Shown: piece by piece, positions 24,999 through 35,229 of the stretch
Position numbering within the stretch: the first letter of the stretch is position 1
How the letters are laid out: every line of letters starts with the position of its first letter
DNA from: Methanooceanicella nereidis
Lineage (GTDB): Archaea > Halobacteriota > Methanocellia > Methanocellales > Methanocellaceae
Assembly (NCBI RefSeq): GCF_021023085.1
Contig: NZ_PGCK01000008.1
Span: 1-64,000 of the forward strand
Reading direction: 5' to 3'
DNA: 64,000 nucleotides
The notes under the pieces: model-generated
What the model was told of the DNA's origin: nothing
Seen by the model: the letters and a program-made list of their open reading frames with translations, nothing else
Database searches by the model: none
Position numbers and translations under genes: made by a program

Positions 24999-26159
24999 TT
25001 ATTTTTTATCTTTTTTCTTCAGGGCGAACTCGTATACTTCCATAAGCCTGCCGGCGCAATTCTCAAGCGAGTGCTCGGACGCCGTTTTTATCGCTCCCTG
25101 CTTCAGTTTCATCCGGAGCCCGTCATCGGACAGTATCGTTATAATGTGGCCTGCCATGGCTTCGATGTCGTCCGGCTTGAATAGGTATCCGTTCACGCCG
25201 GGAACGACCGCGTCAGGTATAGCGCCGGCGTCCGCACCGACGACCGGGATGCCTGTGGCAAGGGCCTCGATGACTATCAGCGACTGGGTCTCCACCGGAG
25301 AGTTCAACGCGAGGACGTCTGCAGCAGCGAAGGCTTTTGGGAACTCCTCATCGCTAATGTATCCCGTAAACACTACGGAGGACTCCACACCGCGTTCCTC
25401 TGCTGTCTGCTCAAGGGACTTTCTGGCCGGGCCGCTGCCAACTATCAGAAGCTTAGCGTCAGGCACGTTTTTTAGTATTATGGGCATTGCCTTGATGACA
25501 TAGTCTATGCGCTTTTCAAAGCTCAGCCTGCCTCCGTGCAGTATGACGGGTCCGTTCCCAAGGCCGTATCTGTCCCGGAACTCCTGTCTTCCTTCAGGGC
25601 CATATCGCGACAGGTCGACGCCGTTAGACACCGGGAATATTTCCTTGCCCTTGATGTCAATGTATATCGCGGCCGATCTCGCCGGCACGACAATGACGTC
25701 GCATTTGTTGTAGAACCAGTCCTGGTAGGTTTTTGCGATCTTGCCCAGTATCTTTTGTAAAAGTTTAGAACGCTTTGCGATATACATCACATACCCGTCT
25801 ATGGGCGTATGGAAAGTGCCGACAAGAGGCGATTTTAATTTTTTAGCGGTCCTCCATGCACAGAACCCCATGATAAAAGGCGTATGCGCATGTACTATTT
25901 CCGGCTTGAACTTAAGCGCGTCACCGGTGGGGTTGATGAAATCGATCGAATACTCGAACTCCGGATATGGAATGAAAGTGAATGCTCTGTACCTGTGTAT
26001 CTCAGCGCCGTCCAGCGTAGACACGCCGGGCTTTTTTCCGGAGGTGAAGACTTGGATCTCATGCCCTTTTTTGGTCAGCGTCTTATTAAAGTTCCTTACA
26101 GCGTTTACGACCCCGTTGACCTGGGGGAAAAAAGTGTCCGTAAATACCGCTATTCTCAT
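24999..26159 (-). CDS. GT4-family glycosyltransferase
   Basis: This is a retaining GT-B glycosyltransferase that transfers a sugar from a nucleotide donor. The N-terminus MRIAVFTDTFFPQVNGVVNA is typical of the GT4 group that acts on diacylglycerol or phosphatidylinositol-like lipids. The donor site shows VILHGGRLSFEKRIDYVIKA and the EX7E-type motif SPVETQSLIVIEALATGIP. The length is about 386 residues. The frame extends 12 codons further upstream to 26195, but the Met at 26159 starts the conserved strand. A lipid or surface glycan acceptor is inferred. Confidence 0.9.
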   Translation of the reverse strand: MRIAVFTDTFFPQVNGVVNAVRNFNKTLTKKGHEIQVFTSGKKPGVSTLDGAEIHRYRAFTFIPYPEFEYSIDFINPTGDALKFKPEIVHAHTPFIMGFCAWRTAKKLKSPLVGTFHTPIDGYVMYIAKRSKLLQKILGKIAKTYQDWFYNKCDVIVVPARSAAIYIDIKGKEIFPVSNGVDLSRYGPEGRQEFRDRYGLGNGPVILHGGRLSFEKRIDYVIKAMPIILKNVPDAKLLIVGSGPARKSLEQTAEERGVESSVVFTGYISDEEFPKAFAAADVLALNSPVETQSLIVIEALATGIPVVGADAGAIPDAVVPGVNGYLFKPDDIEAMAGHIITILSDDGLRMKLKQGAIKTASEHSLENCAGRLMEVYEFALKKKDKK

Positions 26160-26195
26160 GCTATCCCTCATGACCGTACGATAGCACGCTCTCAA

Positions 26196-26555
26196 CTGCT
26201 TTAATCCTTTGCATTCAAGCTAATAAGTGATAATATCGTTGTTTTTTTATTATGCAAGCTCCAGATTTATAAAACTCCACGAATTCGAACGCGAGTACTC
26301 CGTTTCCTGAACTCTTTAATATATCAGTTCATCTTAAGATCAAGTCCACCACAAAGGCGACGAAGGTACACTAAACTGTTAACCGCGAAGCACACGAAGG
26401 CGAAAAAGGTATACAATTTTTTTTAAGTATATGATAACCTTCTAAAAAAGTCATTTGTGTCCCTTTGTCGCCGTTGTGCGCTCCCATGAAAGACTTTTTG
26501 ATGGTCTCTGTAAAGACTTGCATGTAACATCTATTATGGGATCGATGTTCTGCCA
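26196..26555. other. non-coding flank with GTG-phrase repeats
   Basis: This holds the glycosyltransferase promoter region and, from 26345, phrases such as CACCACAAAGGCGACGAAGG and CGCGAAGCACACGAAGGCG. A facing block TTTGTGTCCCTTTGTCGCCG is at about 26452. The phrases resemble those in the palindromic elements and are probably decayed members of the same repeat vocabulary. Confidence 0.45.
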
Positions 26556-27097
26556 TTGTGCCTGTCGGATGGCAGGCAGGCACGTAACCTCACAGAAACA
26601 CGGAAACACAAAAATTTTTTTATATGATTTTTTAAGGTCACGAAAACCCAAAGGTTCTCTCACCAAACCACAAATGGCTCTAGTATCACCGTCAACGCAC
26701 TAAAGTCTCTAATGCACGGCTTAATGCTCGAAGTGCTCTAAGTCACTAACGCTAAAACAAGACCCCGAACATTCTCCAAAAACACTAAATTTTAACTGCA
26801 CGGTTGACGCTTACACGACAAATATATCACTGCTATAGGTCAAGGGGAACACAAACCGGGATATTGAACTTTTGTGATTTGGGGAATGTTCGTGTCTTGT
26901 TTTAGCGTTGGTGACTTAGAGAGGTTGGTGCGTTGAGCCGGGCGTTTGGGCTGTTGGTGCGTTGACGGTGATACTTGAGCCCTTTGTGGTTTGGTGAGTA
27001 AATTCTTAGTGCTTTTCGTGACCTTAAATTCTAAAAAAATTTTGTGTTTCCGTGTTTCTGTGAGGTTACGTGCCTACCTGCCATCCGACAGGCACAA
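26556..27097. repeat. large imperfect palindromic element, copy 2
   Basis: The outer arms are inverted: TTGTGCCTGTCGGATGGCAG from 26556 and CTGCCATCCGACAGGCACAA ending at 27097. Further inward, GTAACCTCACAGAAACACGG and the AAACACTAAA and CTAAAACAAGACCCCGAACA blocks are mirrored at 26870-27060. Its right arm is clearly related to that of the element at 5757: both have GTGTCTTGTTTTAG, GGTGAGTAAA, and CCTGCCATCCGA. There is no coding capacity. It lies 240 bases upstream of the top6B start. Confidence 0.85.
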
Positions 27098-27337
27098 CCA
27101 TAAAAACTTCATCTCAAAGACCATTTAGTAAGACACGTACTTTCATTCTTAAAACCTGAGCAAGACCCCGCTCATCAAAGATTTCGTGGTGAAAAAGAAG
27201 ATAAAATCAATGAATTACCAAGACTTACCGCTTAGAACCTTAAAACCGTGCTCTGTTCTACGGATATGGCCAAATAATACTTTCAGAAAGCACTAACGTT
27301 TTATAATAATACCTGTATCTGTAAAATAATCAATAAT

Positions 27338-29017
27338 ATGGTAGTGAAAAAACGAACGGCCGCCGAAATGGCCAGAGAAATGAAAGAAATATCGTTCAGC
27401 GAATTTATCGCAGCGAACCCGCATCTTGTCGGCTTTGAAAGCTCCATTAAGATGCTTCCAATGTCCATTCATGAGCTTATCACTAATTCTTTGGACGCGT
27501 GCGAATCGGCAGGCATATTGCCCGAGGTCTGGATAGACCTGAAGAACATCGATGAAAAGGGTAAGCTAAAAAGATACCGGCTTGTGGTCAGGGATAACGG
27601 TCCGGGGATACCTCCGAAGAACATACCCTACGTTTTCGGGAAGCTCCTTTATGGCAGCAAGTTCGGCGTCAGAAAACAATCACGCGGGCAGCAAGGCATA
27701 GGGGTCTCTGCCGTTGTTTTAATATCTCAGTTAAAGACAGGGGAGCATACAATAGTAAGATCTTCGACCAGCGGAAAGACCGCGACAGTGTATGAGATCT
27801 CTGTCGACGTAGCGCATAACAGGGCTATTGTCCACAATACCTATAAAGAGAAAGCCGGCGGGTGGACCGGAGTGGAGGTCAGCGTCGTGCTCGAGGCGCA
27901 GAACTCGTCAAAGATCGTCGAATACATCGAGCTTACTGCGGCCATTAATACTCATCTTACAATTCATTTTGACGGCATCTCGCCTGAAGATCGCATAGAG
28001 ATCGAGAGGCGCACAGATGAACTGCCTTCACAGCCAGTGGAAACAAAGCCTCATCCCATGGGCGTCGACTATGATATACTGAAGAAGATCGCCTTGCAGA
28101 GCAGATATTCCCGGCTACCTGAATTCCTGAAGGGCGAGTTCGACCAGATGCGCCAGGACATCGTCAAAGATGTCATCGGAAGATGCAAGGGCTCCATCGA
28201 TGTGAAAAAACACGTGCAGGACCTGGAAAAGTCTGAGGTGGCATACCTCATGGAAGCAATGAGGGACGCTAAATTACCTCCTCCGTCAGCCGTGTGCTTA
28301 TCGCCTGTAGGGGAGGAAACGCTTGTAAAAGGTGTCGTCAGCAGGCTGCGCCCCAGATTTATAGAGGCAGTGACCAGAAAGCCCGCGGCAATGAGGGGAC
28401 AGCCGTTCCTGGTCGAGGTGATAATAGCGTACGGGTGTCAGGAGAACATTGGCAACGATACGAGCAGCCTTGATCCGGTCACTGGAGTATATGTTCACAG
28501 GTTCGTCAACCGGGTCCCCCTCCTTTTCTCAGGGTCGGGAGACGTTATCATGAAAGCGGCGAGGGATGCCGGGCTGTCGAGATATGAAATATCCCCCGAA
28601 AGCTCATCCCATCTCTTCGTTCACGTCGCAGGCGTCAACATACCGTATACCAGCGAAAGCAAGGAGGCCATCAAGCCGGTCGACGAGTACTACGAAGAGA
28701 TAAGACTGGCGATACAGGAGTGCGGGCGTAAGATATCCCGGCATATCAGGCAGGTGAAGAGAGCGGAGGAAGACCTGATCCGGGGTAAAAGAAAGGCGAT
28801 CATACATTCATTGCTGCTGGGCCAGCTAAACCGGTATGCCGGCAGAAAAATAGCGAACAGGGGCTATGCGGAAGCCTTCGGCTTCGACGAGTCGCTTGAC
28901 GAGGTGCTTCAGCGTTATCATCTTGACGTGTTCAACGGATCGACAGGAAAAAAGGATCAGGAACAGCCGGACAGAAGAGCGATGAGGTCAAGCGCTGAGG
29001 CTGCGGCAGCGGAGTGA
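27338..29017 (+). CDS. top6B: type II DNA topoisomerase VI subunit B
   Basis: This is the ATPase subunit of topoisomerase VI, which relaxes and decatenates DNA. The GHKL fold has HELITNSLDACESAGI, VRDNGPGIPP and SRGQQGIGVSA. After the H2TH segment (SRYSRLPEFLKGEFDQ region) comes the transducer domain with LSPVGEETLVKGV and the Lys-bearing switch region near FLVEVIIAYG. The length of 559 residues is somewhat shorter than the longest forms. Top6A begins 9 bases after its stop, in the usual order. Confidence 0.96.
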   Translation: MVVKKRTAAEMAREMKEISFSEFIAANPHLVGFESSIKMLPMSIHELITNSLDACESAGILPEVWIDLKNIDEKGKLKRYRLVVRDNGPGIPPKNIPYVFGKLLYGSKFGVRKQSRGQQGIGVSAVVLISQLKTGEHTIVRSSTSGKTATVYEISVDVAHNRAIVHNTYKEKAGGWTGVEVSVVLEAQNSSKIVEYIELTAAINTHLTIHFDGISPEDRIEIERRTDELPSQPVETKPHPMGVDYDILKKIALQSRYSRLPEFLKGEFDQMRQDIVKDVIGRCKGSIDVKKHVQDLEKSEVAYLMEAMRDAKLPPPSAVCLSPVGEETLVKGVVSRLRPRFIEAVTRKPAAMRGQPFLVEVIIAYGCQENIGNDTSSLDPVTGVYVHRFVNRVPLLFSGSGDVIMKAARDAGLSRYEISPESSSHLFVHVAGVNIPYTSESKEAIKPVDEYYEEIRLAIQECGRKISRHIRQVKRAEEDLIRGKRKAIIHSLLLGQLNRYAGRKIANRGYAEAFGFDESLDEVLQRYHLDVFNGSTGKKDQEQPDRRAMRSSAEAAAAE

Positions 29018-29026
29018 TCGAGAAAA

Positions 29027-30304
29027 ATGTCAGACCTGTACCAGAGAATAGAGACCGCGGCGATCACCGATGATTTCGAAGAGATATATGAAATAGTGGA
29101 CGCCACGGACCGCCCGGAGTTCGTGAAGATGCTTCAAAAGCTCTCAAAGAAAGCCGACGATCACTCTACGATGAAGATGGCGATGAACATCCTTAAAGAA
29201 AAGAGGCTTACAGTCGACCAGGAAAAGTCGATAATGATACTGTCGGCATACTGCCTCGGTGCCATGATCAGGGTTGAAAATGCCCTGCCTTACACGTTCA
29301 AGGCTTTAAGGGTAGACCGGTCCTCCGTAGAGTATGACGACATAGAAGGTTACAACACTTCCGGCGAGACGGTCTCGATGACCACTTCCAGTATCGACCA
29401 GGCTGTGTCCATAGCGAAGCTCCAGTTCCTGGTCAACCATATAATAGAGACAATTGCCGCAAACTCGGTATCCACGAAGAGGGACTGCTACTACATGCTA
29501 AAGAACCAGTTCCAGAAATACCCGTGGATGGATATCGCCGGGCAGAGCGAGAGCGACCGGCTCATAGACACGCTGGAGCGTATCATCAGAAAGCAGCGCG
29601 AGAACCTTAACGTCATCGCTGACCCGAAGGGCCTGATATACGGCGATATCACTATCATCGACGAGGAAGGCAAGAAATTCCGGTGCATACCAAGAGAACA
29701 GAGCATAACCGGCCTTGCGGGGCAGTGGGAGATAAGATCGCACAATGTAAAAGCCATAATACCGATCGAGAAGACCGGTGTCTTCATGGACCTGAAAAAG
29801 CTGAAGGTGGCCGACGAGCTCGGTATAGGGCTTATACACCTGGGAGGCCAGCCTGCCAGAGGGTGCCGCGCTCTCATAAAACTCCTATCGGAAAAAGACA
29901 TCCCGATAGGTGTGCTCACCGACTTTTCGCCGTGGTCCGGCATGATCGCTAAATCGGTGATAAGCGGCAGTATCAACGCGGCGCACCTTACCGGGCTGCA
30001 CGCGCATAAAGCGGCGTTCATAGGCATCGAGTCATCAGATGTCAACACCTGGCTGAAAGACGTATGGAAGAGCGTGCAGGAGCCTCTGAGCAAGAACGAC
30101 CAGCAGCGGGCACAGAATAATTTGTCGCTTCCGTACATGCAGGATGATTACTGGAAGAATGAGAACTCCTGGTTCGTAAAGAACGGTAAAAAGACGGAAC
30201 TCGAGGCTCTGGGAACGGCGGCAGGCTCTCCGCTGAAGAAGAAAGAGTTCTATAAGAAATACCTGAGAAGTAAATTAAAAGAAAAATTGGGTGTTATCGT
30301 ATGA
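29027..30304 (+). CDS. top6A: type II DNA topoisomerase VI subunit A (atypical Toprim)
   Basis: This is the DNA-cleaving subunit, homologous to Spo11. The winged-helix 5Y-CAP domain carries the catalytic Tyr in STKRDCYYMLKNQF (Tyr155 or 156). The Toprim domain has Glu248 in PIEKTGVF. Its second acidic motif reads LTDFSPWSG, while most family members have D-G-D-P-W-G; the second Asp is Ser301 here. The neighbouring GGQPARGCRALIKLL and FIGIESSDV are normal. At 425 residues it is longer than the usual 360-370, with extra sequence at residues 100-125 (EGYNTSGETVSM). It pairs with top6B in one transcript. Activity is probably retained but the metal site may differ. Confidence 0.9.
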   Translation: MSDLYQRIETAAITDDFEEIYEIVDATDRPEFVKMLQKLSKKADDHSTMKMAMNILKEKRLTVDQEKSIMILSAYCLGAMIRVENALPYTFKALRVDRSSVEYDDIEGYNTSGETVSMTTSSIDQAVSIAKLQFLVNHIIETIAANSVSTKRDCYYMLKNQFQKYPWMDIAGQSESDRLIDTLERIIRKQRENLNVIADPKGLIYGDITIIDEEGKKFRCIPREQSITGLAGQWEIRSHNVKAIIPIEKTGVFMDLKKLKVADELGIGLIHLGGQPARGCRALIKLLSEKDIPIGVLTDFSPWSGMIAKSVISGSINAAHLTGLHAHKAAFIGIESSDVNTWLKDVWKSVQEPLSKNDQQRAQNNLSLPYMQDDYWKNENSWFVKNGKKTELEALGTAAGSPLKKKEFYKKYLRSKLKEKLGVIV

Positions 30305-30305
30305 T

Positions 30306-30641
30306 CTACGATAACAGAGGCTTTAGCTTTCCTTCGATGTACTGTCTCGGGACCGCGCCTATGATGGTGTCGGCGAGCTTACCGTCTACGAATATGAAGA
30401 TGGTCGGTATGCTCCTGATCCTGAAATCGTTCGAGACTCTCGGGTTCTCATCCGTATTCAATTTATAGAAAGCTACCTTGTCTCCATAATCCTTGGCAAG
30501 GGCCTCGATGGTCGGGGCAAGTATCCTGCACGGCCCGCACCATGGCGCCCAGCAATCAACGAGAACTATATGATTGCCTTTTATGATCTGATCAAAATCA
30601 GAGTCAGTGGCTTCTTTAACATATTGTGACGTTTCAGCCAT
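30306..30641 (-). CDS. trxA: thioredoxin
   Basis: This small disulfide reductant has the active site WAPWCGPCRIL (residues about 30-40) and the cis-Pro loop RSIPTIFIFVDG. The length of 111 residues is standard. It converges on top6A with only a few bases between the stops. No reductase gene is nearby. Confidence 0.96.
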   Translation of the reverse strand: MAETSQYVKEATDSDFDQIIKGNHIVLVDCWAPWCGPCRILAPTIEALAKDYGDKVAFYKLNTDENPRVSNDFRIRSIPTIFIFVDGKLADTIIGAVPRQYIEGKLKPLLS

Positions 30642-30887
30642 TTTAACAACTCCTATACACTAAATATCACGTTATTATTTATAGAATTTGGCTTCTAAAC
30701 ATGTAAAACAAGGACAATTTGCGTTAAAAATTTTCGCCCTGCATTACTCGCATGAAAAATAAACCGGTCTTAAAATATGAATCTTTAAAATTTTTTTCCA
30801 GTATTATTTTTATGCGAATCCGGATTTTTTGCATCTAAATCGCATCACATTTTTATTTTCGCTCCTGTTTGATATAACCGGGGTATT

Positions 30888-31430
30888 ATGGGTAGAACCG
30901 CAGGAGCATTCACAATATTTTCGACCGTTTTAGTCACAATGATGATAATGGCGATCCCGTCGGCGGCGCTGTTTGACATGAAGTCGGATATGCCCTTGAA
31001 AGGCCTATCCCTGAACAATACAAATAATACAGGGCTTGAATGGATGGGATCTTTAAAAAAGTTAAATGCCGGAACGATCGCTTTTATGGATCCCGGCGAT
31101 AACGGATCCAGTATTTTCTCTAAAAGGCCGAAGAAGATGAGCGATCTATTCGAAAGCTTCACTTTCATGAAAGGCAACGGCAGTAATTATGCAGACCCGA
31201 AAGAGAACATTAACCGGACACTTACCGGCAGGTCGTTGACATACTATAATATCGCCGGACAGCCAATGACATACGTGATCAAGCCGGAAGACATCGTAAG
31301 CATAGAAAAGACGAAGCGGGACGGAGACGACGCATGGAAAGTGAGGGTCGGCACCGGCCTATCATGGGACATCACAATGGACGCTGCCGGCACAAAGATA
31401 CTTGAGACAAAACAGCTATTCTATACTTAA
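30888..31430 (+). CDS. secreted protein of unknown function
   Basis: The family is not recognised. A signal peptide or N-terminal membrane helix (FTIFSTVLVTMMIMAIPSAA) precedes about 150 residues with several possible N-glycosylation sites (NNTNNT, NGS, NRT). The C-terminal half (LTYYNIAGQPMTYVIKPEDI, then WKVRVGTGLSWDITMDAAGT) looks like a small beta domain, perhaps related to PepSY-like modules, but this is a guess. It converges with the kinase gene that follows. Confidence 0.7.
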   Translation: MGRTAGAFTIFSTVLVTMMIMAIPSAALFDMKSDMPLKGLSLNNTNNTGLEWMGSLKKLNAGTIAFMDPGDNGSSIFSKRPKKMSDLFESFTFMKGNGSNYADPKENINRTLTGRSLTYYNIAGQPMTYVIKPEDIVSIEKTKRDGDDAWKVRVGTGLSWDITMDAAGTKILETKQLFYT

Positions 31431-31453
31431 TTTTTTAATAAATCATTACCGCT

Positions 31454-34048
31454 TTAAGGCGGCACAGGTAAATACACGTCAAATCTCGCACCTTTGGTAT
31501 GATCGCCCTTTATTCTATCCTTTACCTCTACCCATCCTCCGCAGCTCTCCACCACCTTTCGAACGATATAAAGCCCGAGGCCTGTGCCGCGTATAGCCTG
31601 GTTGCCCCGCTGGAACCTTCGGAAAAGCTTAATCTTTAGCTCATCCGGTATCCCGTAACCGTTATCACAGATGGATACGCGATAAAAATCTTTACCATCT
31701 ATCTGGCTTATATCGACGTCTATCCTGATGTCGACCTCGATTCCCGAATATTTTATTGAGTTCCCTATGATGTTCAGGAAAACATCCACCAGTAACGGGG
31801 AAGCGATAACCGGGGCTTTGAACCTCTCCTTAAAATCGACCGAGACCTTTTTTTCGGGATGGGCAAGCGAATTAGTGATAGCCTGAAGGATCACGCTGTT
31901 AAGGTCCATCCTTTCCATCGTGCTATCTCCGGAACTGATCCGCTGGATCTTTCTTACGTTTTCTATCAGGACGGTGCTGTTCTTGATCGACGACAGCGCG
32001 CTCTCAAGCATATGTCTCGCATCTTCGGGCAATCCGGCACGCATCAGCGCGATCTCTAAGAATCCTGCCGCCGACTGGTTCATATTATTGATGTCATGGC
32101 TCATCAGGTCGACATAAAGCTCCGCGTTATTCTTTTCCTTCTCGAGCTTTTCTTCAGACCTCATTCTCTGCACCGTCATGGCAAGCTGGCCGCTGAAGCT
32201 GGTCAGGAACCTTACGTCCTCTCTCGTAAAGTCATTCAGCCTCTCTGTGGCCGCATCGAGCACTCCGACGACTTTTTCCCCTATTATTAACGGGAAGGCC
32301 GCAACGGACAGGAGACCCGAGTCGATAAGGTCTTTTGAGCGCACTCTTCTAGGATGTATCCTGATATCCCCGACGACGACAGGCCGTCTTATATATGCCG
32401 CATAGCCAGATACTTTCGAGTCAGGTCCGATCTCCTGGTATCCCATGGCTTTTGCGTGCCTTTCTTCCATGCCGGTATATGCCCTGATCCTTATCGCGTT
32501 CTCTTTTTCATCCACAAGGAACACGGCAGCCATACGAAGGTTCAACATATCTTTCAGCATGTTAAGAGACTCGTTGAGCATTTCATCCATGCTGGCGGCG
32601 CCGGCCATTATTGTAGATACCTTCAGTATCGCGTCCCTTTCCGTGACATCCCTCAGCGATAACAATTTACTGCCCGCCCCGTAAACATGTCCTAACGGCA
32701 CTATTGTCGCTTCGAATATCCGCTTACGTCCTCTAATGTCAGAGCCTTTATAATAATTCCTGAAGACCCCTTCCTCCAGCATGATGTCTTCCTGGCCGGG
32801 GTCTACTTTTTGTATAAGCTCGTCAAGTTTTAGCCCCTCGATATCTTTTTTGCTAATGTATCTCGTTCTCATCCTGTCGTTAGCCCACAAAAGAATGTCA
32901 CTGCCATCCACTATGCAGATCTTTTCTCCGGCGCTTGCGAGTATGGCGTCAAGGCGCTCCTTCTCTATTGACAGCTCTTCGCGCTCTTTCATCAGGGCTT
33001 CGGACATGCTGTTGATGGATGACGCAAGGGCTCCTATCTCATCTTTCCTGTCTGCGGGGAGTGTGATCCTGCATCCTCTCGCTTCCATTTTTTCACACGC
33101 ATCGGCCATATCCATTATAGGCTTTGTTACCGAACTTCCCACAAAATAGGCCAAAACGGCAATTATAGAAAGCATTGTCAGAAATGCCGGAATATACTTT
33201 TCCAGCTCTCCCATGATAAGCCCGTCTACATAAGAAGCATCATACTCTACGACAACACCCCAGTTCGATCCGGGCTCAAAGGCATATGCAGCGTATTTTT
33301 CTTTTCCGTAGACATATACCGGGATCTTTATGTTACCGCTCTCTCCTCCGATCACCCTTTTAACGGCCGGGTCAAACGACAGGTCACTGATGCCGTTCTT
33401 GTATGTCTTATTATCGTGATATATGGGGCGTCCTCTTTCATCGACTATGTACGTCTCGGTCTCATATCTCTGGCCTATCGATTTCACCTGTGTGGATACT
33501 TTATTTATGTCCAGAGAGCCGATAAGTAACCCGATAACGTTCTTATTTTCATCCTTTACCGGGACAGCGATGTCCAGGCCGGTCACATTATTTTTTCCCT
33601 CGATGATGGGCTTGCCCATCCATGGACCGTTCGTTTTTATTAAAGCCAGAGTCCCGGCATTAATATCCTTTATTCCGTCGGCATTCGATGCCGGATAACC
33701 TGCTATGACGGTCCCGTTCGGATCTGTTAAGTATATACGGGAAAACCTGGGCTCAGTGCTATAAAAGCTAGATATCTTTGTCCTGACCTCTTCAATGTCA
33801 TTTTGTCGTATCCCTTCGACAAGATTTGAATTGCATGCGAGCACTTCCATAGATGTGCATGCCCCGTCAGTGAACAGGCCTATGATCGACGATATGCTCT
33901 TGGCACGCCGAAGATTGTCTGTCTGTAATTCATAGTTGATAAAGCTGCCAGCCTTTTCGTATGCAAGCACTCCAAAGACCAGAATGGGGACTGACCCTAT
34001 TATTATCAACAATATTATGGCCTTTATACGGATGGAATTGACATTCAC
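31454..34048 (-). CDS. membrane sensor histidine kinase (dCache-HAMP-PAS-GAF-HDINN-HATPase)
   Basis: A first membrane helix (IIGSVPILVFGVLAYEKAG region) and an extracellular double-Cache-like domain to about residue 280 come first. A second helix (FLTMLSIIAVLAYFVGSSV) leads to a HAMP domain at 305-355, a PAS domain ending at LLSLRDVTERDAIL, and a GAF domain around 480-620. The phospho-acceptor region is YVDLMSHDINNMNQSAAGFL, and the HATPase domain has NIIGNSIKYSG, CDNGYGIPDEL and GTGLGLYIVRKVV. The length is 864 residues. The ligand of the Cache domain is unknown. The same HDINN box is in the kinases at 40067 and 44212. No response regulator gene is adjacent. Confidence 0.92.
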   Translation of the reverse strand: MNVNSIRIKAIILLIIIGSVPILVFGVLAYEKAGSFINYELQTDNLRRAKSISSIIGLFTDGACTSMEVLACNSNLVEGIRQNDIEEVRTKISSFYSTEPRFSRIYLTDPNGTVIAGYPASNADGIKDINAGTLALIKTNGPWMGKPIIEGKNNVTGLDIAVPVKDENKNVIGLLIGSLDINKVSTQVKSIGQRYETETYIVDERGRPIYHDNKTYKNGISDLSFDPAVKRVIGGESGNIKIPVYVYGKEKYAAYAFEPGSNWGVVVEYDASYVDGLIMGELEKYIPAFLTMLSIIAVLAYFVGSSVTKPIMDMADACEKMEARGCRITLPADRKDEIGALASSINSMSEALMKEREELSIEKERLDAILASAGEKICIVDGSDILLWANDRMRTRYISKKDIEGLKLDELIQKVDPGQEDIMLEEGVFRNYYKGSDIRGRKRIFEATIVPLGHVYGAGSKLLSLRDVTERDAILKVSTIMAGAASMDEMLNESLNMLKDMLNLRMAAVFLVDEKENAIRIRAYTGMEERHAKAMGYQEIGPDSKVSGYAAYIRRPVVVGDIRIHPRRVRSKDLIDSGLLSVAAFPLIIGEKVVGVLDAATERLNDFTREDVRFLTSFSGQLAMTVQRMRSEEKLEKEKNNAELYVDLMSHDINNMNQSAAGFLEIALMRAGLPEDARHMLESALSSIKNSTVLIENVRKIQRISSGDSTMERMDLNSVILQAITNSLAHPEKKVSVDFKERFKAPVIASPLLVDVFLNIIGNSIKYSGIEVDIRIDVDISQIDGKDFYRVSICDNGYGIPDELKIKLFRRFQRGNQAIRGTGLGLYIVRKVVESCGGWVEVKDRIKGDHTKGARFDVYLPVPP

Positions 34049-34290
34049 ATAAATTCAAATTGAAATATTATTGTTTATATATTGATTTATATATTATATT
34101 GGATAATTGTCCAACCTGTAACAGATGTTCATAATCTATGCGTGATTTTCCAGCATTGTCGAAAAGATGCCAAAAATTGCGGGAAATTTTTACTTCAGGT
34201 TTTCCTTAAAAGAGGGAAATCAACTTCCTGGTAGTTGATGTTCAGCGACGCGCGATATTGTGTTAAAACAAATGTAAACTGAATTATGTA

Positions 34291-35103
34291 TTACAATATG
34301 TCCAGCAACTGCTCTAACGCTCTATTATATCCATCGGCATTCTCCATGTTCGAAGTATGTCCCGCACCTTCTATCGTCATCATGGTAGAATTTTTTATCA
34401 GCTCGTTCGCTTTTTTAGAATGGGCAAGAACGCTTTCCGACTCGAACTCCCCGTTGGTAATGAGCGTCAGCGCCCTGACGGACGACAGGTCCAGAAGCCT
34501 GAAACCCAGGATGGCGCCGTAGATCTTTGCCATTTCATCGCTATCCATTTCGCTCATCTTTTGCCTTACATAGTCCCTGACTTTCTCATCGGTTCCGAAC
34601 CATCTCTCTCCTTTTGTCACCCTGGCCATCCAGAAACTGTAATCGACAAACCGCCTGGCGCCTATCAAACGGAGCGTCAGTGGCATGCTCCATCCCAGCG
34701 TATATAGCTGGATCTTATCGTTCGCAGTCAGCGCAGTGGAGATGGCCGTATCTGAGAGTATCAGCGCGCCGAGGCTGTCAGGATATTTTACCGCGAAAGC
34801 CTGCGCGACCATACCGCCGAGGGATAGCCCGCATATGACTGGTTTTTCTATTGCGAGAGCGTCGATCAGCGCTTTAAGATCGTCTGCCAGCAACTCGATT
34901 GAATATTTCTTTTTCTTTGAGCCGCCTGTTTTACCATGCCCTCTCAGGTCATAGGTGATGACTTTGTACTTCCTGGAAAAATATTCGACCTGCGGCGCCC
35001 ACATATCATGGTCGACGAAACCGCCGTGAATGAACACTATAGGCTGGCCTTTGCCGGCGATCTCATAATACGTGTCTATATCGTTCGTCTTTACCTTCGG
35101 CAT
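34291..35103 (-). CDS. alpha/beta hydrolase
   Basis: This is a typical alpha/beta fold enzyme of 270 residues: oxyanion region FIHGGFVDHDMWAPQ, YDLRGHGKTGG, nucleophile elbow CGLSLGGMVAQ with Ser, an acid in the ITNGEFE region, and the base His in EGAGHTSNMENADGYN. The sequence class resembles esterases and haloperoxidase-like hydrolases; the substrate cannot be told. It is monocistronic or weakly linked to the methyltransferase upstream. Confidence 0.9.
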   Translation of the reverse strand: MPKVKTNDIDTYYEIAGKGQPIVFIHGGFVDHDMWAPQVEYFSRKYKVITYDLRGHGKTGGSKKKKYSIELLADDLKALIDALAIEKPVICGLSLGGMVAQAFAVKYPDSLGALILSDTAISTALTANDKIQLYTLGWSMPLTLRLIGARRFVDYSFWMARVTKGERWFGTDEKVRDYVRQKMSEMDSDEMAKIYGAILGFRLLDLSSVRALTLITNGEFESESVLAHSKKANELIKNSTMMTIEGAGHTSNMENADGYNRALEQLLDIL

Positions 35104-35229
35104 AAATGGCTACCCTGACCTGATCGTATGTTCGATTTATTATTCCCATTGTGGCTCAAGCCCATTAAACATTTTGGAGATACGCTCAATTTCATCATAG
35201 CTCTTAATTTATCATGCCAGGTAAGAAAC

